Assembly (NCBI GenBank): GCA_902578265.1
Contig: CACHCA010000004.1
Span: forward strand, 1 to 64,000
Direction: 5' to 3'
DNA: 64,000 nt
Origin: an uncultured Pelagibacteraceae bacterium
GTDB lineage: Bacteria > Pseudomonadota > Alphaproteobacteria > Pelagibacterales > Pelagibacteraceae
A program made the position numbers and the translations under genes. The notes below the pieces were generated by a model that was not told where the DNA came from, made no database searches, and worked only from the letters and a program-made list of their open reading frames with translations. Shown piece after piece: positions 26,521-36,126 of this stretch (positions within the stretch are counted from its first letter, which is position 1; each line of letters opens with the position of its first letter).

Positions 26521-27713
26521 TGTTTAAAAAAGTTAGTCTATTAATTTTATTATCTTTTATTGTTGCCAACACATCAAAAAGTGATTTTAAAGAAATAAAA
26601 AAAAAAGCAACAATTTCTAAGCCTGAAATTATTTTTCCAATACCAGAAAATTTAGACAGATGTATTACTAACATGTACACAAATCAAACAACTAATCCTG
26701 TTTTACCAGTAATAAAGGTTGATGCTCCTTCAGGATACGGTTTGGACAACAGATTTATGTATACTTTAAACAAGTTTGAAAATTTTAAACGTCCCTGTGG
26801 TGGAGGAAATATTGAAGCCTGTGAGAACGTAAAAAGAGTAATTTTAGATTGGGCAAAAGCTGATGCAGCAAAAAGAACAGGACCATCTAACCATGAGGGC
26901 AGACATTGGAATGATACTTTAACCATAAATCTTTGGGTGGCTTCCCCAATGATGGCAGCTTATTCGTTTGCAAAACAAATTATTAAAGTTCCTGACAATG
27001 AAGATAAATTAATAAAGGATTGGTTTGAAAGAATTGTTAAAAAAAATAAACATCTTATGTATGGCATGACATATAAACAAGGCACTCAAGCAATAGGTGT
27101 TCCAAAAAGAGCCCATAACCATGCACTTTCTTCAGCTATAGCACACATGGAATTAGGAATTCTGTTAAACGATAATATTCAGTTTCGTAAAGCTTTTAAA
27201 AATTATGAGGCAGCAATTAAACACCAAAGAGGAGATGGAAGCTTACCTATTGAAACAAGACGTGGTGGAAGAGCTATGTTTTATCAAGGAAGAGCCATGA
27301 ATGCTTTAGCAGTAATAGCAATTATCGCTGAAAACCAGGGCTATAACATTTGGGAGTATGAATATAGAGGAAGGAATTATCACAATCTTGTTAAGTTTTT
27401 TATAGATTTCACAGAGACTAATGAGATTGTATTTAAATACGCTAAAGAGATGAAATCACCTGGGCCTGCTAAGAATTATAAAGTTCAAGATCTAGATAGT
27501 AGATCTAGTAGTAATTGGGGATGGCTCTATGCTTATGTTACTCGATTTCCAGATCATGAGAATGTTCAAAGATTAAAACAATGGTCTACTGATCAAAGCA
27601 ACCTTAATAATTATCAAAGAAAAATAGTTCTTAATTTTGAAAATATTTTAAAAAGAAACTTTGGCACTTCATCTTGGACAGTGGTTGAACCTAATTGTCA
27701 TTTTACTAAGTAG
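26520..27713 (+). CDS. Secreted alginate lyase-family (PL5-like) protein
   Basis: This 397-residue protein has a signal peptide (MFKKVSLLILLSFIVANTSKS) and resembles the alginate lyase superfamily with an alpha/alpha-barrel fold. Supporting stretches are NHEGRHWNDTLTINLWV, PKRAHNHALSSAIAHMELG and, most clearly, GDGSLPIETRRGGRAMFYQG followed by AMNALAVIAIIAENQG, which follows the PL5 pattern DGxLPxExxRGxRAxxYxxxAxxxLxxIAE. The predicted site is the periplasm. A true mannuronate lyase activity is unproven; the family also has members on other uronates. The ATG overlaps the ppc stop by one base. Confidence 0.78.
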   Translation: MFKKVSLLILLSFIVANTSKSDFKEIKKKATISKPEIIFPIPENLDRCITNMYTNQTTNPVLPVIKVDAPSGYGLDNRFMYTLNKFENFKRPCGGGNIEACENVKRVILDWAKADAAKRTGPSNHEGRHWNDTLTINLWVASPMMAAYSFAKQIIKVPDNEDKLIKDWFERIVKKNKHLMYGMTYKQGTQAIGVPKRAHNHALSSAIAHMELGILLNDNIQFRKAFKNYEAAIKHQRGDGSLPIETRRGGRAMFYQGRAMNALAVIAIIAENQGYNIWEYEYRGRNYHNLVKFFIDFTETNEIVFKYAKEMKSPGPAKNYKVQDLDSRSSSNWGWLYAYVTRFPDHENVQRLKQWSTDQSNLNNYQRKIVLNFENILKRNFGTSSWTVVEPNCHFTK

Positions 27714-28986
27714 CTCTAATTGTCGGTAGACAATAAAAATCTGCTGTATCTATTTTAGAAGAGTATTGTCTTCTCATGTTCCATTTTTTATGAACACCTG
27801 CACTTGCAAGACTTAATGTGGATCTCCCGTATCTATAATTAGTATTATCAATTGATCGCATTAAACTTTTTATCTTTTCATCTTTTTCTGAAGAAAATAA
27901 ATTTTTTCTTCCATCATCATTACGTAATCCTGTAAGCATGACACCTGCTTTCTGATATCGGTATCCATCTTTGAAAATACTTTCTAAAATTGAGACTGCA
28001 GTTTTAACAGTTTCAATACTATTATTTGTTGCAATTGGAAAATCAATTGTCTTTGCATTTGAATAATAACCATAGTCTCTTTGAAAAGGACTGGTTCTGA
28101 CAAAAACCGTAATTGCTTTTGCAACTAAAGACTCTGATCTAATTTTCTCAGATGCATTTAAACAATAGTTTGCAACCGCTTCTTTTAATTCTTGAAATTT
28201 TTCAATTCTTTTTCCAAACGATCTTGAAACGACACAGCTCTTCCTCTTTGTTTGTGTTGTTTCTAAATTAATACATGGTACTCCTCTAAGTTCCATTGCA
28301 GTTCTTGAACTTAAAACGTTTGAACATTTTTTGATCCACGTATTAGATTTATTCTTAAGTTGTTTTGCATTATAAATTCCATTCTTTTGATAAAACTTGG
28401 TAAGCTGTCTACCAACACCCCACACATCATTAATTTCAACTTTCTCTAAAATAGGATCTAAATTCTCAATGCCAATTAAGCTTGTTACTCCTGATTGTTT
28501 TTTCTTTGCAATATGATTTGCAACTTTACTTAAAGTTTTAGTTTTAGCGATACCAATACTAGTTGGAATGCCAGTCCATTGTAAAACTGTTTCTCTAATT
28601 TCTCTTCCAACTTTTTCAACTTCAGTATCTGGAAAATTAGACAAATCTATAAATGCTTCATCAATTGAATACACCTCTATTTCAGTATTAAATCTTTTGA
28701 GAGTTCTCATTACCCTTCTAGATAAATCTCCATATAAAGAGTAATTTGATGAAAAAACTTCAACTTTATTTTTAACAATAATATCTTTTGCTTTAAAGTA
28801 AGGCTCACCCATCTTGATCCCTAGCGCTTTTGCTTCATTGGATCTAGAAATGATACAACCATCATTATTGGATAAAACAACCACAGGTTTTTTTCTTATT
28901 TTTGGATTAAATAATCTTTCACATGAAACATAGAAAGAATTACAATCAACTAAGCCTATTTTTTTAGTACGTAGAATGGATGACAT
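27706..28986 (-). CDS. umuC: DNA polymerase V catalytic subunit UmuC
   Basis: A Y-family translesion polymerase of 426 residues. The N-terminus holds the metal site and steric gate region (LVDCNSFYVSCERLFNP), VVVLSNNDGCIISRS and the second catalytic motif YSIDEAFIDLS; helix-hairpin-helix and little-finger regions follow, and the C-terminal motif LMRSIDNTNYRYGRSTLSLA matches UmuC. It overlaps the upstream umuD by 23 bases, so the two are translated together. It is tail to tail with the alginate-lyase-like gene. Expression should be damage-induced through the SOS box before umuD. Confidence 0.96.
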   Translation of the reverse strand: MSSILRTKKIGLVDCNSFYVSCERLFNPKIRKKPVVVLSNNDGCIISRSNEAKALGIKMGEPYFKAKDIIVKNKVEVFSSNYSLYGDLSRRVMRTLKRFNTEIEVYSIDEAFIDLSNFPDTEVEKVGREIRETVLQWTGIPTSIGIAKTKTLSKVANHIAKKKQSGVTSLIGIENLDPILEKVEINDVWGVGRQLTKFYQKNGIYNAKQLKNKSNTWIKKCSNVLSSRTAMELRGVPCINLETTQTKRKSCVVSRSFGKRIEKFQELKEAVANYCLNASEKIRSESLVAKAITVFVRTSPFQRDYGYYSNAKTIDFPIATNNSIETVKTAVSILESIFKDGYRYQKAGVMLTGLRNDDGRKNLFSSEKDEKIKSLMRSIDNTNYRYGRSTLSLASAGVHKKWNMRRQYSSKIDTADFYCLPTIRAT

Positions 28987-29359
28987 AAGTCACAACCCCC
29001 CAAATAAAAACATCTTCCTCTTCATTAATTAGAATTCTATTAGAAAAATCTTTAGAGCCAGATGATAGAAATTTCTTATCTCTTTCTTGAACTAAGGTTT
29101 TAACCACAAGCTCATCATGAACATTTGCAATAACCGTTGAAAAGTTTTTTGGTTTTAAACTTTTATCGACAACTAATAGATCTCCATCATTAATTCCAAC
29201 ATCCACCATGGATTTTCCCTGAACTCTGATAATAAAAGTAGCTGGAACGTTTTTGATTAAATGCATGTTCAGATCGATATCTTCTTCGATATAATCAGTG
29301 GCAGGTGATGGGAAACCAGCACCAGCTTTATGTAGATAATAAGGAATAGTGAGCTTCAT
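28964..29359 (-). CDS. umuD: DNA polymerase V accessory protein UmuD (S24 autoprotease)
   Basis: UmuD is cut by RecA-stimulated self-cleavage to UmuD', which joins UmuC as polymerase V. The 131 residues show the cleavage site region GAGFPSPATDYIEE, with the expected scissile bond A14-G15 (Cys-Gly in E. coli), the nucleophile S49 in VQGKSMVDVG and the general base K86 in ELVVKTLV. The Ser-Lys spacing of 37 equals that of E. coli S60/K97. The N-terminal arm is about 10 residues shorter than in E. coli. The ATG at 29359 directly abuts an SOS box. Confidence 0.95.
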   Translation of the reverse strand: MKLTIPYYLHKAGAGFPSPATDYIEEDIDLNMHLIKNVPATFIIRVQGKSMVDVGINDGDLLVVDKSLKPKNFSTVIANVHDELVVKTLVQERDKKFLSSGSKDFSNRILINEEEDVFIWGVVTYVIHSTY

Positions 29360-29406
29360 GTTCTTGTTTTGTTCTTATTTGTAGCGCACTTATGAAATAT
29401 AGTCAA
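29360..29406 (-). promoter_or_regulatory. umuDC promoter with alphaproteobacterial SOS (LexA) box
   Basis: On the minus strand -35 TTGACT (complement of 29401-29406) and -10 TACAAA (complement of 29378-29383) are spaced exactly 17 bases. Four bases after the -10 comes GAAC-N7-GAAC (complement of GTTC-N7-GTTC at 29360-29374), the direct-repeat LexA site known from alphaproteobacteria. The box covers the expected transcription start and runs to the umuD ATG, so the mRNA leader would be only several bases long and no Shine-Dalgarno is present. Confidence 0.85.
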
Positions 29407-29430
29407 TAGGTTGTATTTTGAGTCCGTAAT

Positions 29431-29465
29431 TGAATCAAAAGTGAATCAAAACGTGAACATCAAAA
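29431..29465. repeat. Short tandem repeats in the umuD / GFA-protein gap
   Basis: TGAATCAAAA occurs at 29431-29440 and again at 29442-29451, followed by a diverged third unit TGAACATCAAAA at 29454-29465. The units are spaced 11 to 12 bases, about one helical turn. They lie just upstream of the umuD -35 and in front of the divergent GFA-family gene, a position where a regulator could act on either. Confidence 0.55.
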
Positions 29466-29519
29466 CTATATTTTGTATGCTTGTGGATAACTTCAACCAA
29501 GGATAGTTTAAATTATTAA

Positions 29520-29882
29520 ATGAAAAAATTAATTTGTCATTGTGGAGCCGTTGAAGCAGAAATTAATTTAAATGGAGATTTGGCTAAAGTAATAAAATGT
29601 AATTGCTCTATTTGTAAAAGAAAAGGAGCAATTATGTCGATGGTAAAAAATGAAGATTTTAAAATTGTTAAAGGTGAAGATAAATTAAAACTTTATCAAT
29701 TTCATTCCAAAGTTGCTAAACATTACTTTTGTTCTGACTGTGGGATTTATACTCATCATAACCCAAGAATAAATCCAGCTATGACAGGATTTAATGTTGG
29801 GTGTATTGATGAAATAAATACTTTTGATATGAAAGAAGTTCCTGTAAACGATGGTCAAAATCATCCATTAGATAAAAAATAA
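29520..29882 (+). CDS. GFA-family zinc protein (glutathione-dependent formaldehyde-activating enzyme-like)
   Basis: A 120-residue protein of the GFA/CENP-V fold. Zinc-ligand cysteines appear as CHCGAV near the N-terminus, CNCSICKRKGA in the middle and YFCSDCGIYTHHNPR later. Members are often annotated as formaldehyde-activating (S-hydroxymethylglutathione synthase), but that activity is doubtful for many of them. It is divergent from umuD and followed six bases later by the glycerate kinase gene. No formaldehyde dehydrogenase is beside it, so function is left open. Confidence 0.85.
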   Translation: MKKLICHCGAVEAEINLNGDLAKVIKCNCSICKRKGAIMSMVKNEDFKIVKGEDKLKLYQFHSKVAKHYFCSDCGIYTHHNPRINPAMTGFNVGCIDEINTFDMKEVPVNDGQNHPLDKK

Positions 29883-29888
29883 TCTTTC

Positions 29889-30812
29889 ATGGAACAATTC
29901 AGTTTATGTTTTGATAGGGTAAAAAAAGATTGTTTAAAGTTCATTAAATCTCAAGAGACAAAAGCCGATAAATTTAAAAATAAAGAAAGAATGATTAAAT
30001 CTTTCTTAATTCCTTTATGTTTTTGGATCAGTAAAAAAGCTGATAAAAAAAGACCATATTTTGTAGGATTAGCAGGAGGGCAAGGAACTGGTAAAACTAC
30101 AATTAGTTCTTTAATCAGAATTATCTTAACTAAATACTTTAAATTAAATGTTTTTAGAATTTCAATAGATGACTTCTATAAAACAAGAAAAGAGCGAATA
30201 AATTTATCAAAAAGAGTTCATCCTATGCTTTTAACTAGAGGTGTACCTGGAACACATGACATTAATATGATGTTAAATTTTTTTAAAAAGTCAAAAAGTA
30301 AGAAATTCAATAGATTAAAATTACCAATATTTAATAAAGCCATTGATGACAGGTTTAATAAAAAAAGATGGTACGATTTAAAGAAGAGACCAGATGTTAT
30401 TATTTTTGAAGGATGGTGTGTTGGTGCAAAATCAGAAAAAAATAATACTTTAAAGAAAACAATTAATTCATTGGAAAAAGCAAAAGATCAAAAACAGATT
30501 TGGAGAAAATATGTTAACAACCAATTAAAATCAAAATATAAAAATTTATATTCACAATTAAATTGTTTGGTTTATCTAAAAGCAAAAAATTTTAGCTTGT
30601 TACAAAAATGGAGATTAAAACAAGAGAGGAAACTTTGGGTTCAAAGCAAAGTGAAATCAAAAATAATGAGTAGAGGTGATGTATTAAATTTTATGCAAAC
30701 TTATCAAAGAATTACTCAAAACATGTTTAGAAATATGCCCAAATATGCATCAGTTATATTCAATTTAAATAGTAACCATCAAATTAAATCTGCTGTATAT
30801 AAAAAGAAATGA
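29889..30812 (+). CDS. D-glycerate 3-kinase-like P-loop kinase
   Basis: A 307-residue kinase with Walker A GGQGTGKTT (from residue 63), FRISIDDFYKTRKER, HPMLLTRGVPGTHDINM and VIIFEGWCVGAK. This combination matches the plant-type GLYK / yeast Tda10 / E. coli YggC-like kinases, of which GLYK phosphorylates D-glycerate to 3-phosphoglycerate. In a SAR11-like cell this would feed glycolate or glycerate carbon into lower glycolysis. It overlaps the tolC-like gene by four bases (ATGA). Pantothenate- or uridine-kinase-like activity is less likely given RGVPGTHD. Confidence 0.85.
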   Translation: MEQFSLCFDRVKKDCLKFIKSQETKADKFKNKERMIKSFLIPLCFWISKKADKKRPYFVGLAGGQGTGKTTISSLIRIILTKYFKLNVFRISIDDFYKTRKERINLSKRVHPMLLTRGVPGTHDINMMLNFFKKSKSKKFNRLKLPIFNKAIDDRFNKKRWYDLKKRPDVIIFEGWCVGAKSEKNNTLKKTINSLEKAKDQKQIWRKYVNNQLKSKYKNLYSQLNCLVYLKAKNFSLLQKWRLKQERKLWVQSKVKSKIMSRGDVLNFMQTYQRITQNMFRNMPKYASVIFNLNSNHQIKSAVYKKK

Positions 30813-32104
30813 TTAGGATTTTATTAATAATTACAAGTTTTATATTTTTGTTAAAAAATGCTAGTGCTGAAACTTTTTCTGCAGCACTAAAAAAGGCTTA
30901 TAATGATAATAATGAATTAAATGCTGAAAGAGAAAGCTTAAACATTTCTGAGCAAGAGCTTAAAATTTCGATGAGCTCATATCTTCCCTCTGTAACCTTA
31001 AGTGGAAGTAAAAGTTCAGAGGACACCAATAAATTAACCAATCAGAACGGAACAGATGCAACAATTTCAGATGTAGACCCAACTGTGCAATCATTAACAA
31101 TTACCCAAACATTAATAGATTTTGGGAGAGGTGCTGAATTAAGTAAAAGTAAAATTGGTATTGAATTAGCTAAAGCAAAGCTTTTAAAGAAAGAGCAAGA
31201 AATTCTATATAAATCAATTGAAGCTTATACGGGGTTAATTTCAGCCGATGAAAAACTTAAGATTAACAGATCCAATGTTAATTTGTTAGATCGACAGGTC
31301 GAAACAGATAGAATCAGGCTTGAGCGAGGAAATATATCTTTATCAGATGTTGCTCAATCAGAGTCCTCTTTAGCTGGAGCACAAGCAAAATTAATCCAAG
31401 CTGAAAACGATTTTTTAACTAGTAAGCTAAATTATGAAAATGTAATTGGTACAATTAATGATGCAGAAGCACTAGATAAATCGTCTATCGTAATAGTTAA
31501 TTTGCCCAATGAATTAAACTCTGCAATAGAGATATCAAAAAAAGGCAATCCAGATTTAATCATAGCTCAACTTGAATATGAACAATCAAAAAAAGATACA
31601 ACGAGTGCAAGATCTGATTTAGCCCCAACAGCAACCTTATCTTTTGATAGATCAAAAACTGACGATCTAAGTTCTACCTATGATGAGAAAGAGCAAGATA
31701 CATTAAAAGCAACTGTCACATGGCCTTTTTTTTCAGGTGGAAAGAATTATGCAAATTTAAATAAAAACAAAAGTCTGGAGACACAAAAAAATCTTCTTTT
31801 AAATAATATGATCAAAAAAAATCAAACAGATGTTGCGAGTGCCTGGTCAAATTATCAATCAAACAAAAGTCTTCTTAATTCAGTAAGAGCTCAGGTGAAT
31901 GCTGCAGAAATCGCAAATGAGGGAATTGTAGCTGAATATAATAGTGGTTCAGATAGAACTACTTTAGAGGTTATTCAGTCTAACTCTTTATTATTGAATG
32001 CTCAGATTTCGTTGGCAGATTCAGAGAGAAACTACATTCTTTCGCAGTTTAATCTTTTAAAATCTATCGGATTGCTCAATAGCGAATATCTTAAATTGAG
32101 ATAA
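30809..32104 (+). CDS. tolC: TolC-family outer membrane efflux protein
   Basis: A 431-residue outer membrane factor with signal peptide (MIRILLIITSFIFLLKNASA, cut before ETFSAALKKAYN). Two repeats of coiled-coil/beta-barrel sequence are visible: SSYLPSVTLSGSKS and RSDLAPTATLSFDRS mark the two halves, and VTQTLIDFGRG-like and VTWPFFSGG segments are the barrel strands typical of TolC. It would form the exit duct for type I secretion or RND efflux. No membrane-fusion or inner-membrane partner lies next to it. It immediately precedes recA but is separated from it by a 107-base gap. Confidence 0.92.
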   Translation: MIRILLIITSFIFLLKNASAETFSAALKKAYNDNNELNAERESLNISEQELKISMSSYLPSVTLSGSKSSEDTNKLTNQNGTDATISDVDPTVQSLTITQTLIDFGRGAELSKSKIGIELAKAKLLKKEQEILYKSIEAYTGLISADEKLKINRSNVNLLDRQVETDRIRLERGNISLSDVAQSESSLAGAQAKLIQAENDFLTSKLNYENVIGTINDAEALDKSSIVIVNLPNELNSAIEISKKGNPDLIIAQLEYEQSKKDTTSARSDLAPTATLSFDRSKTDDLSSTYDEKEQDTLKATVTWPFFSGGKNYANLNKNKSLETQKNLLLNNMIKKNQTDVASAWSNYQSNKSLLNSVRAQVNAAEIANEGIVAEYNSGSDRTTLEVIQSNSLLLNAQISLADSERNYILSQFNLLKSIGLLNSEYLKLR

Positions 32105-32146
32105 AATTAGCTTTTTTAGGCTCAAATAAATAAATCTTGCCAATGA

Positions 32147-32161
32147 GAACAAAATGTGTAC
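32147..32161 (+). promoter_or_regulatory. Imperfect SOS-box-like site before recA
   Basis: GAAC-N7-GTAC (32147-32161) matches the alphaproteobacterial GAAC-N7-GAAC site with one mismatch in the second half and shares its first eight bases with the umuD box in this window. A -35-like TTGCCA (32137-32142) lies just upstream, placing the site where a repressor would block polymerase. Confidence 0.5.
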
Positions 32162-32211
32162 ATTTATAAGCATGATTCGAGTGACAAAAATATTAAAAAA
32201 AGAGGCAAAAA

Positions 32212-33360
32212 ATGACTAAAAATAACTTAAAAGTAGTTAAATCTACTAAAGATCAAGAATTGGATAATAAAGAGAAAAATAAAGCTTTAGACGCTGCAAT
32301 CAGCCAAATCACAGATAATTTTGGAAAAGGTTCTGTAATGAAGCTTGGTGAAAAAAGAGCAATGGATATCGAGTCGATATCAACAGGTTCTTTAAGTTTA
32401 GATTTAGCTTTAGGAATAGGTGGTTTACCTAAAGGAAGAATTATTGAAGTTTATGGACCAGAGTCTTCTGGAAAAACAACATTAGCATTACAAGTTGTTG
32501 CTGAAGCTCAAAAAGCAGGTGGAATTTGTGCATTCGTTGATGCAGAGCATGCTTTAGATCCAGTTTACGCAAAAAAATTAGGTGTAAATACTGAGGAGCT
32601 TTTAATTTCACAACCAGATGCTGGTGAACAAGCTTTAGAAATAGCAGATACATTAGTAAAATCAGGCTCTATTTCAGTTATCGTAATTGACTCAGTTGCA
32701 GCTTTAACTCCAAAAGCTGAAATTGAAGGTGAAATGGGAGATCATCATGTTGGTCTTCAGTCAAGATTAATGAGTCAGGCTTTAAGAAAATTGACTGGTT
32801 CAATTTCAAATACAAATACAATGATGATTTTTATTAACCAAATCAGAATGAAAATTGGAGTTATGTTTGGAAGTCCAGAAACAACATCAGGTGGTAACGC
32901 ACTTAAGTTTTACTCATCTGTAAGAATGGACATTAGAAGAATTGGTGCCATCAAAGACAAAGATGAAATTATTGGAAATACTACAAGAGTTAAAGTGGTT
33001 AAAAATAAAGTTGCGCCACCATTTAAAGTTGTCGAGTTTGATTTGATGTATGGAAGAGGTATTAGTAAAATGGGCGAGTTAGTCGATCTAGGTGCTAAAG
33101 CTGATATCATTGAAAAATCAGGAGCTTGGTATGCTTATAAAGGTGAGAAAATTGGACAAGGTAGAGAAAATGCAAAAACTTATCTTGCACAAAATCCTAA
33201 AGTTGCTGCAGAAATAGAAATGGCAATTAGAGAAAAAGCTGGTGTGATTTCAAAGAAAATTGAAGGAAATCCATTAAGTCCTGAAAAAATTGAAAAGGAG
33301 AAGAAAGTAGCTGAAAAAGAAGAAGCTGCAAAAGAGACTGCTCCTACTAAGAAGAACTAG
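32212..33360 (+). CDS. recA: Recombinase RecA
   Basis: RecA forms filaments on single-stranded DNA, drives homologous recombination and triggers self-cleavage of LexA and UmuD. The 382 residues contain Walker [10 protein letters not shown] (82-90), VDAEHALDP, Walker [11 protein letters not shown], loop L1 [12 protein letters not shown] and loop L2 [18 protein letters not shown]. The C-terminal tail is lysine- and glutamate-mixed ([15 protein letters not shown]) rather than strongly acidic. The start is supported by a Shine-Dalgarno AAAGAGGC about eight bases upstream. Confidence 0.98.
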   Translation: MTKNNLKVVKSTKDQELDNKEKNKALDAAISQITDNFGKGSVMKLGEKRAMDIESISTGSLSLDLALGIGGLPKGRIIEVYGPESSGKTTLALQVVAEAQKAGGICAFVDAEHALDPVYAKKLGVNTEELLISQPDAGEQALEIADTLVKSGSISVIVIDSVAALTPKAEIEGEMGDHHVGLQSRLMSQALRKLTGSISNTNTMMIFINQIRMKIGVMFGSPETTSGGNALKFYSSVRMDIRRIGAIKDKDEIIGNTTRVKVVKNKVAPPFKVVEFDLMYGRGISKMGELVDLGAKADIIEKSGAWYAYKGEKIGQGRENAKTYLAQNPKVAAEIEMAIREKAGVISKKIEGNPLSPEKIEKEKKVAEKEEAAKETAPTKKN

Positions 33361-33384
33361 AATTAAAGGTCATCTTTAAATTAT

Positions 33385-33412
33385 AAAGGCGCTTATTATA
33401 AGCGCCTTTCCC
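33385..33412 (+). terminator. Terminator-like hairpin after recA
   Basis: A perfect 11-bp stem AAAGGCGCTTA / TAAGCGCCTTT with a three-base TTA loop lies 25 bases after the recA stop. It is followed by TTTCCCCCTT instead of a clean T-run, so termination may be partial; the hairpin may also protect the mRNA end. Confidence 0.75.
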
Positions 33413-33459
33413 CCTTATCGTTATCTAGACATAGAACAAAAAAGCTGTATTTTAAAAAT

Positions 33460-36126
33460 ATGGCGGACAAATCATTAAATGAAATAAGAAGTACGTTTCT
33501 TAAATACTTCGAAAAAAATGATCATAAGATTGTTGAATCTAGTAATTTAGTCCCAAATAATGACCCAACCTTAATGTTTGCCAATTCAGGAATGGTTCAG
33601 TTTAAAAATGTATTTACTGGTTTAGAGAAAAGAGATTATCAAAGAGCTACTACCTCACAAAAATGCGTTAGAGCAGGTGGTAAACATAATGATTTAGAAA
33701 ATGTTGGTTATACACCAAGACATCATACTTTCTTTGAAATGTTGGGAAACTTTTCTTTTGGAGATTATTTTAAAGAAAGAGGAATTGAACTTGCATGGAA
33801 TTTAATCACCAAAGATTTTGGTTTAGATAAAAATAGGCTTTATGTAACTGTTTTTAATGAAGATGATGAGGCTTTTAATTTCTGGAAAAAAATAGCGGGT
33901 TTTAGTGATGACAGAATAATTAGAATTGCGACATCGGATAATTTCTGGTCAATGGGTGAAACTGGTCCTTGCGGTCCTTGCTCAGAAATATTTTTTGATC
34001 ATGGTGATCACTTAAAAGGTGGATTGCCCGGAACCAAAGATCAAGATGGAGATCGTTTTATTGAAATTTGGAACTTAGTTTTTATGCAATATGAGCAAGT
34101 TTCAAAAGATAAAAGAATAGATTTACCAAAACCATCTGTTGATACAGGGATGGGATTAGAGAGAATTGCAGCTCTTTTACAAGGCACACATGATAATTAT
34201 CAAACTGATCATTTTAAGAAATTAATTAGCTCAATATCTGAAGTAACAAAAGTCAAACAAGAAGATAAGAATATATCAAGTTTTAGAGTAATTGCTGATC
34301 ACTTAAGAGCAAGCTCATTTCTTTTGGCCGAAGGAGTTTTACCCTCAAATGAAGGTCGTGGATATGTTCTAAGAAGAATTATGAGAAGAGGAATGAGACA
34401 TTCTCATTTGTTAGGATCTAAAGAACCAATTTTTTATAAAATTTTTGACTCATTAAAAAACGAGATGTCAGGAAACTATCCAGAGCTTGAAAGGTCTCAA
34501 TCTTTGATCAAAGAGACTTTAAGGATGGAGGAAGAAAAATTTTTAGTTTTACTAGATAGAGGTATCAAAATTCTAAATGATGAAATTGCAAAAATAGACA
34601 AAGTTTTACCTGGGGATGTCGCATTCAAATTATATGACACCTATGGTTTTCCATTAGATCTTACTGAAGACATTTTAAAGAATAAATCTTTAAAAGTTGA
34701 TCATCAGAAATTTGATGAATTAATGAAAAAAAGTAAAGAACTTGCAAAAAAGAATTGGAAAGGTTCTGGGGATAGTTCTGAGGAAGCAATTTGGTTTTCA
34801 ATAAAAGATAAAACTGGTCCAACAGAATTTTTAGGTTACGAGTCTAATCAGTCTGAGGGTGTTGTGTTAAACCTAATTAAAGATAACAAAGAAACAAAAT
34901 CTTTATCTTCTGGTGAAGAAGGAATGATCATTACCAATCAAACCCCGTTTTATGGAGAGTCAGGAGGACAACTTGGAGACAAAGGTACAATTGTTTCTGG
35001 TAATTCTGTTTTTGAAGTAGAAGATACACAAAAAAAACTTGGAGACTTATTTGTTCATTACGGATCTTTGAAAACTGGAGAAATAAAAATCAATGATGTT
35101 GTGGAAATGAAAATAGATGTAGAGCGAAGAGATAATCTAAAAGCTTACCATTCTGCTACACACTTACTCCACGAGTCATTAAGAAGAACTCTAGGTAAAC
35201 ATGTTATGCAAAAAGGATCATTAGTTGCTCCAGATAGATTAAGATTTGACTTTAGTCATATGAAACCAATTACTGATGAAGAGCTAGTAACTATTGATAA
35301 GCTAGTTAATGAATATGTTTCAAATAGTTCTGAGGTAACAACAAGAATTATGACACCAAAGGCTGCAATCGAAAAAGGAGCACTAGCTTTTTTTGGTGAA
35401 AAATATGGAGAAGAAGTCCGTGTTGTATCTATGGGAAAGGAAAAAGAAGCATACTTTTCAACAGAGTTATGTGGAGGAACACATGTCAAAAATACCGGTG
35501 ATATTGGAAAATTTAAAACTGTAAGCCAATCGTCTATTGCTGCAGGTGTTAGAAGAGTTGAAGCTTTAAGAGATAAACAACTTGAGGATTTTATTAAGAA
35601 TAAAGAAAAATTATCAACTTTATCGACTCAAAAAGATGAAGAAACAATTAAAGATTTGTCATCTCAAATTATTAAACTTGGAGGCAAACCAAATGTTGAT
35701 AATAAAGATTTAAAAGAAATTATAAAAAATCTTTCACGACAACTTGAACAACTAAATGTTAGTTCAGTTCTTCAAGACAAAACCAAAAACATTATTAAAG
35801 ATGATAAGATAAGTGATATAAAGGTTAGATTTCAAAAAGTACAAGATTTACCTCCTAAAGATTTAAGAAAATTAATCGATAATGGTAAAAAAGAATTAGG
35901 TGATGGTATCGTAATTGTTTTTGCGAGTAGTGAAGATAAGGTTGGCTTAGCAGTTGGTATTACTGATAAATTAGTTGATAAATATGATGCTGTAAAATTT
36001 GCAAAATTAGGATCAGAGATAATTGGAGGAAAAGGCGGGGGTGGTAGAAAAGATTTTGCTCAAGCAGGGGGTCAAGATAAGAGCAAAATTGATGAAGCTT
36101 TTGAAAAAATTAAGTCTTTAATTTAA
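33460..36126 (+). CDS. alaS: Alanyl-tRNA synthetase
   Basis: AlaRS charges tRNA-Ala and edits mischarged serine and glycine. The 888 residues start [18 protein letters not shown] and contain class II motifs ([43 protein letters not shown]), the editing-domain zinc motifs [12 protein letters not shown] and CGGTHV, and the C-terminal domain ending [13 protein letters not shown]. recA-alaS is a frequent order in alphaproteobacteria. The 3' end overlaps the icd stop from the opposite strand by nine bases. Confidence 0.98.
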   Translation: MADKSLNEIRSTFLKYFEKNDHKIVESSNLVPNNDPTLMFANSGMVQFKNVFTGLEKRDYQRATTSQKCVRAGGKHNDLENVGYTPRHHTFFEMLGNFSFGDYFKERGIELAWNLITKDFGLDKNRLYVTVFNEDDEAFNFWKKIAGFSDDRIIRIATSDNFWSMGETGPCGPCSEIFFDHGDHLKGGLPGTKDQDGDRFIEIWNLVFMQYEQVSKDKRIDLPKPSVDTGMGLERIAALLQGTHDNYQTDHFKKLISSISEVTKVKQEDKNISSFRVIADHLRASSFLLAEGVLPSNEGRGYVLRRIMRRGMRHSHLLGSKEPIFYKIFDSLKNEMSGNYPELERSQSLIKETLRMEEEKFLVLLDRGIKILNDEIAKIDKVLPGDVAFKLYDTYGFPLDLTEDILKNKSLKVDHQKFDELMKKSKELAKKNWKGSGDSSEEAIWFSIKDKTGPTEFLGYESNQSEGVVLNLIKDNKETKSLSSGEEGMIITNQTPFYGESGGQLGDKGTIVSGNSVFEVEDTQKKLGDLFVHYGSLKTGEIKINDVVEMKIDVERRDNLKAYHSATHLLHESLRRTLGKHVMQKGSLVAPDRLRFDFSHMKPITDEELVTIDKLVNEYVSNSSEVTTRIMTPKAAIEKGALAFFGEKYGEEVRVVSMGKEKEAYFSTELCGGTHVKNTGDIGKFKTVSQSSIAAGVRRVEALRDKQLEDFIKNKEKLSTLSTQKDEETIKDLSSQIIKLGGKPNVDNKDLKEIIKNLSRQLEQLNVSSVLQDKTKNIIKDDKISDIKVRFQKVQDLPPKDLRKLIDNGKKELGDGIVIVFASSEDKVGLAVGITDKLVDKYDAVKFAKLGSEIIGGKGGGGRKDFAQAGGQDKSKIDEAFEKIKSLI

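Noticed and set aside
27706..29359. umuDC as a recently acquired mobile module
   Set aside because: Base composition looks like that of the neighbours by eye, with no transposase, repeats or attachment sites; promoter and operator match the recA region of the same window.
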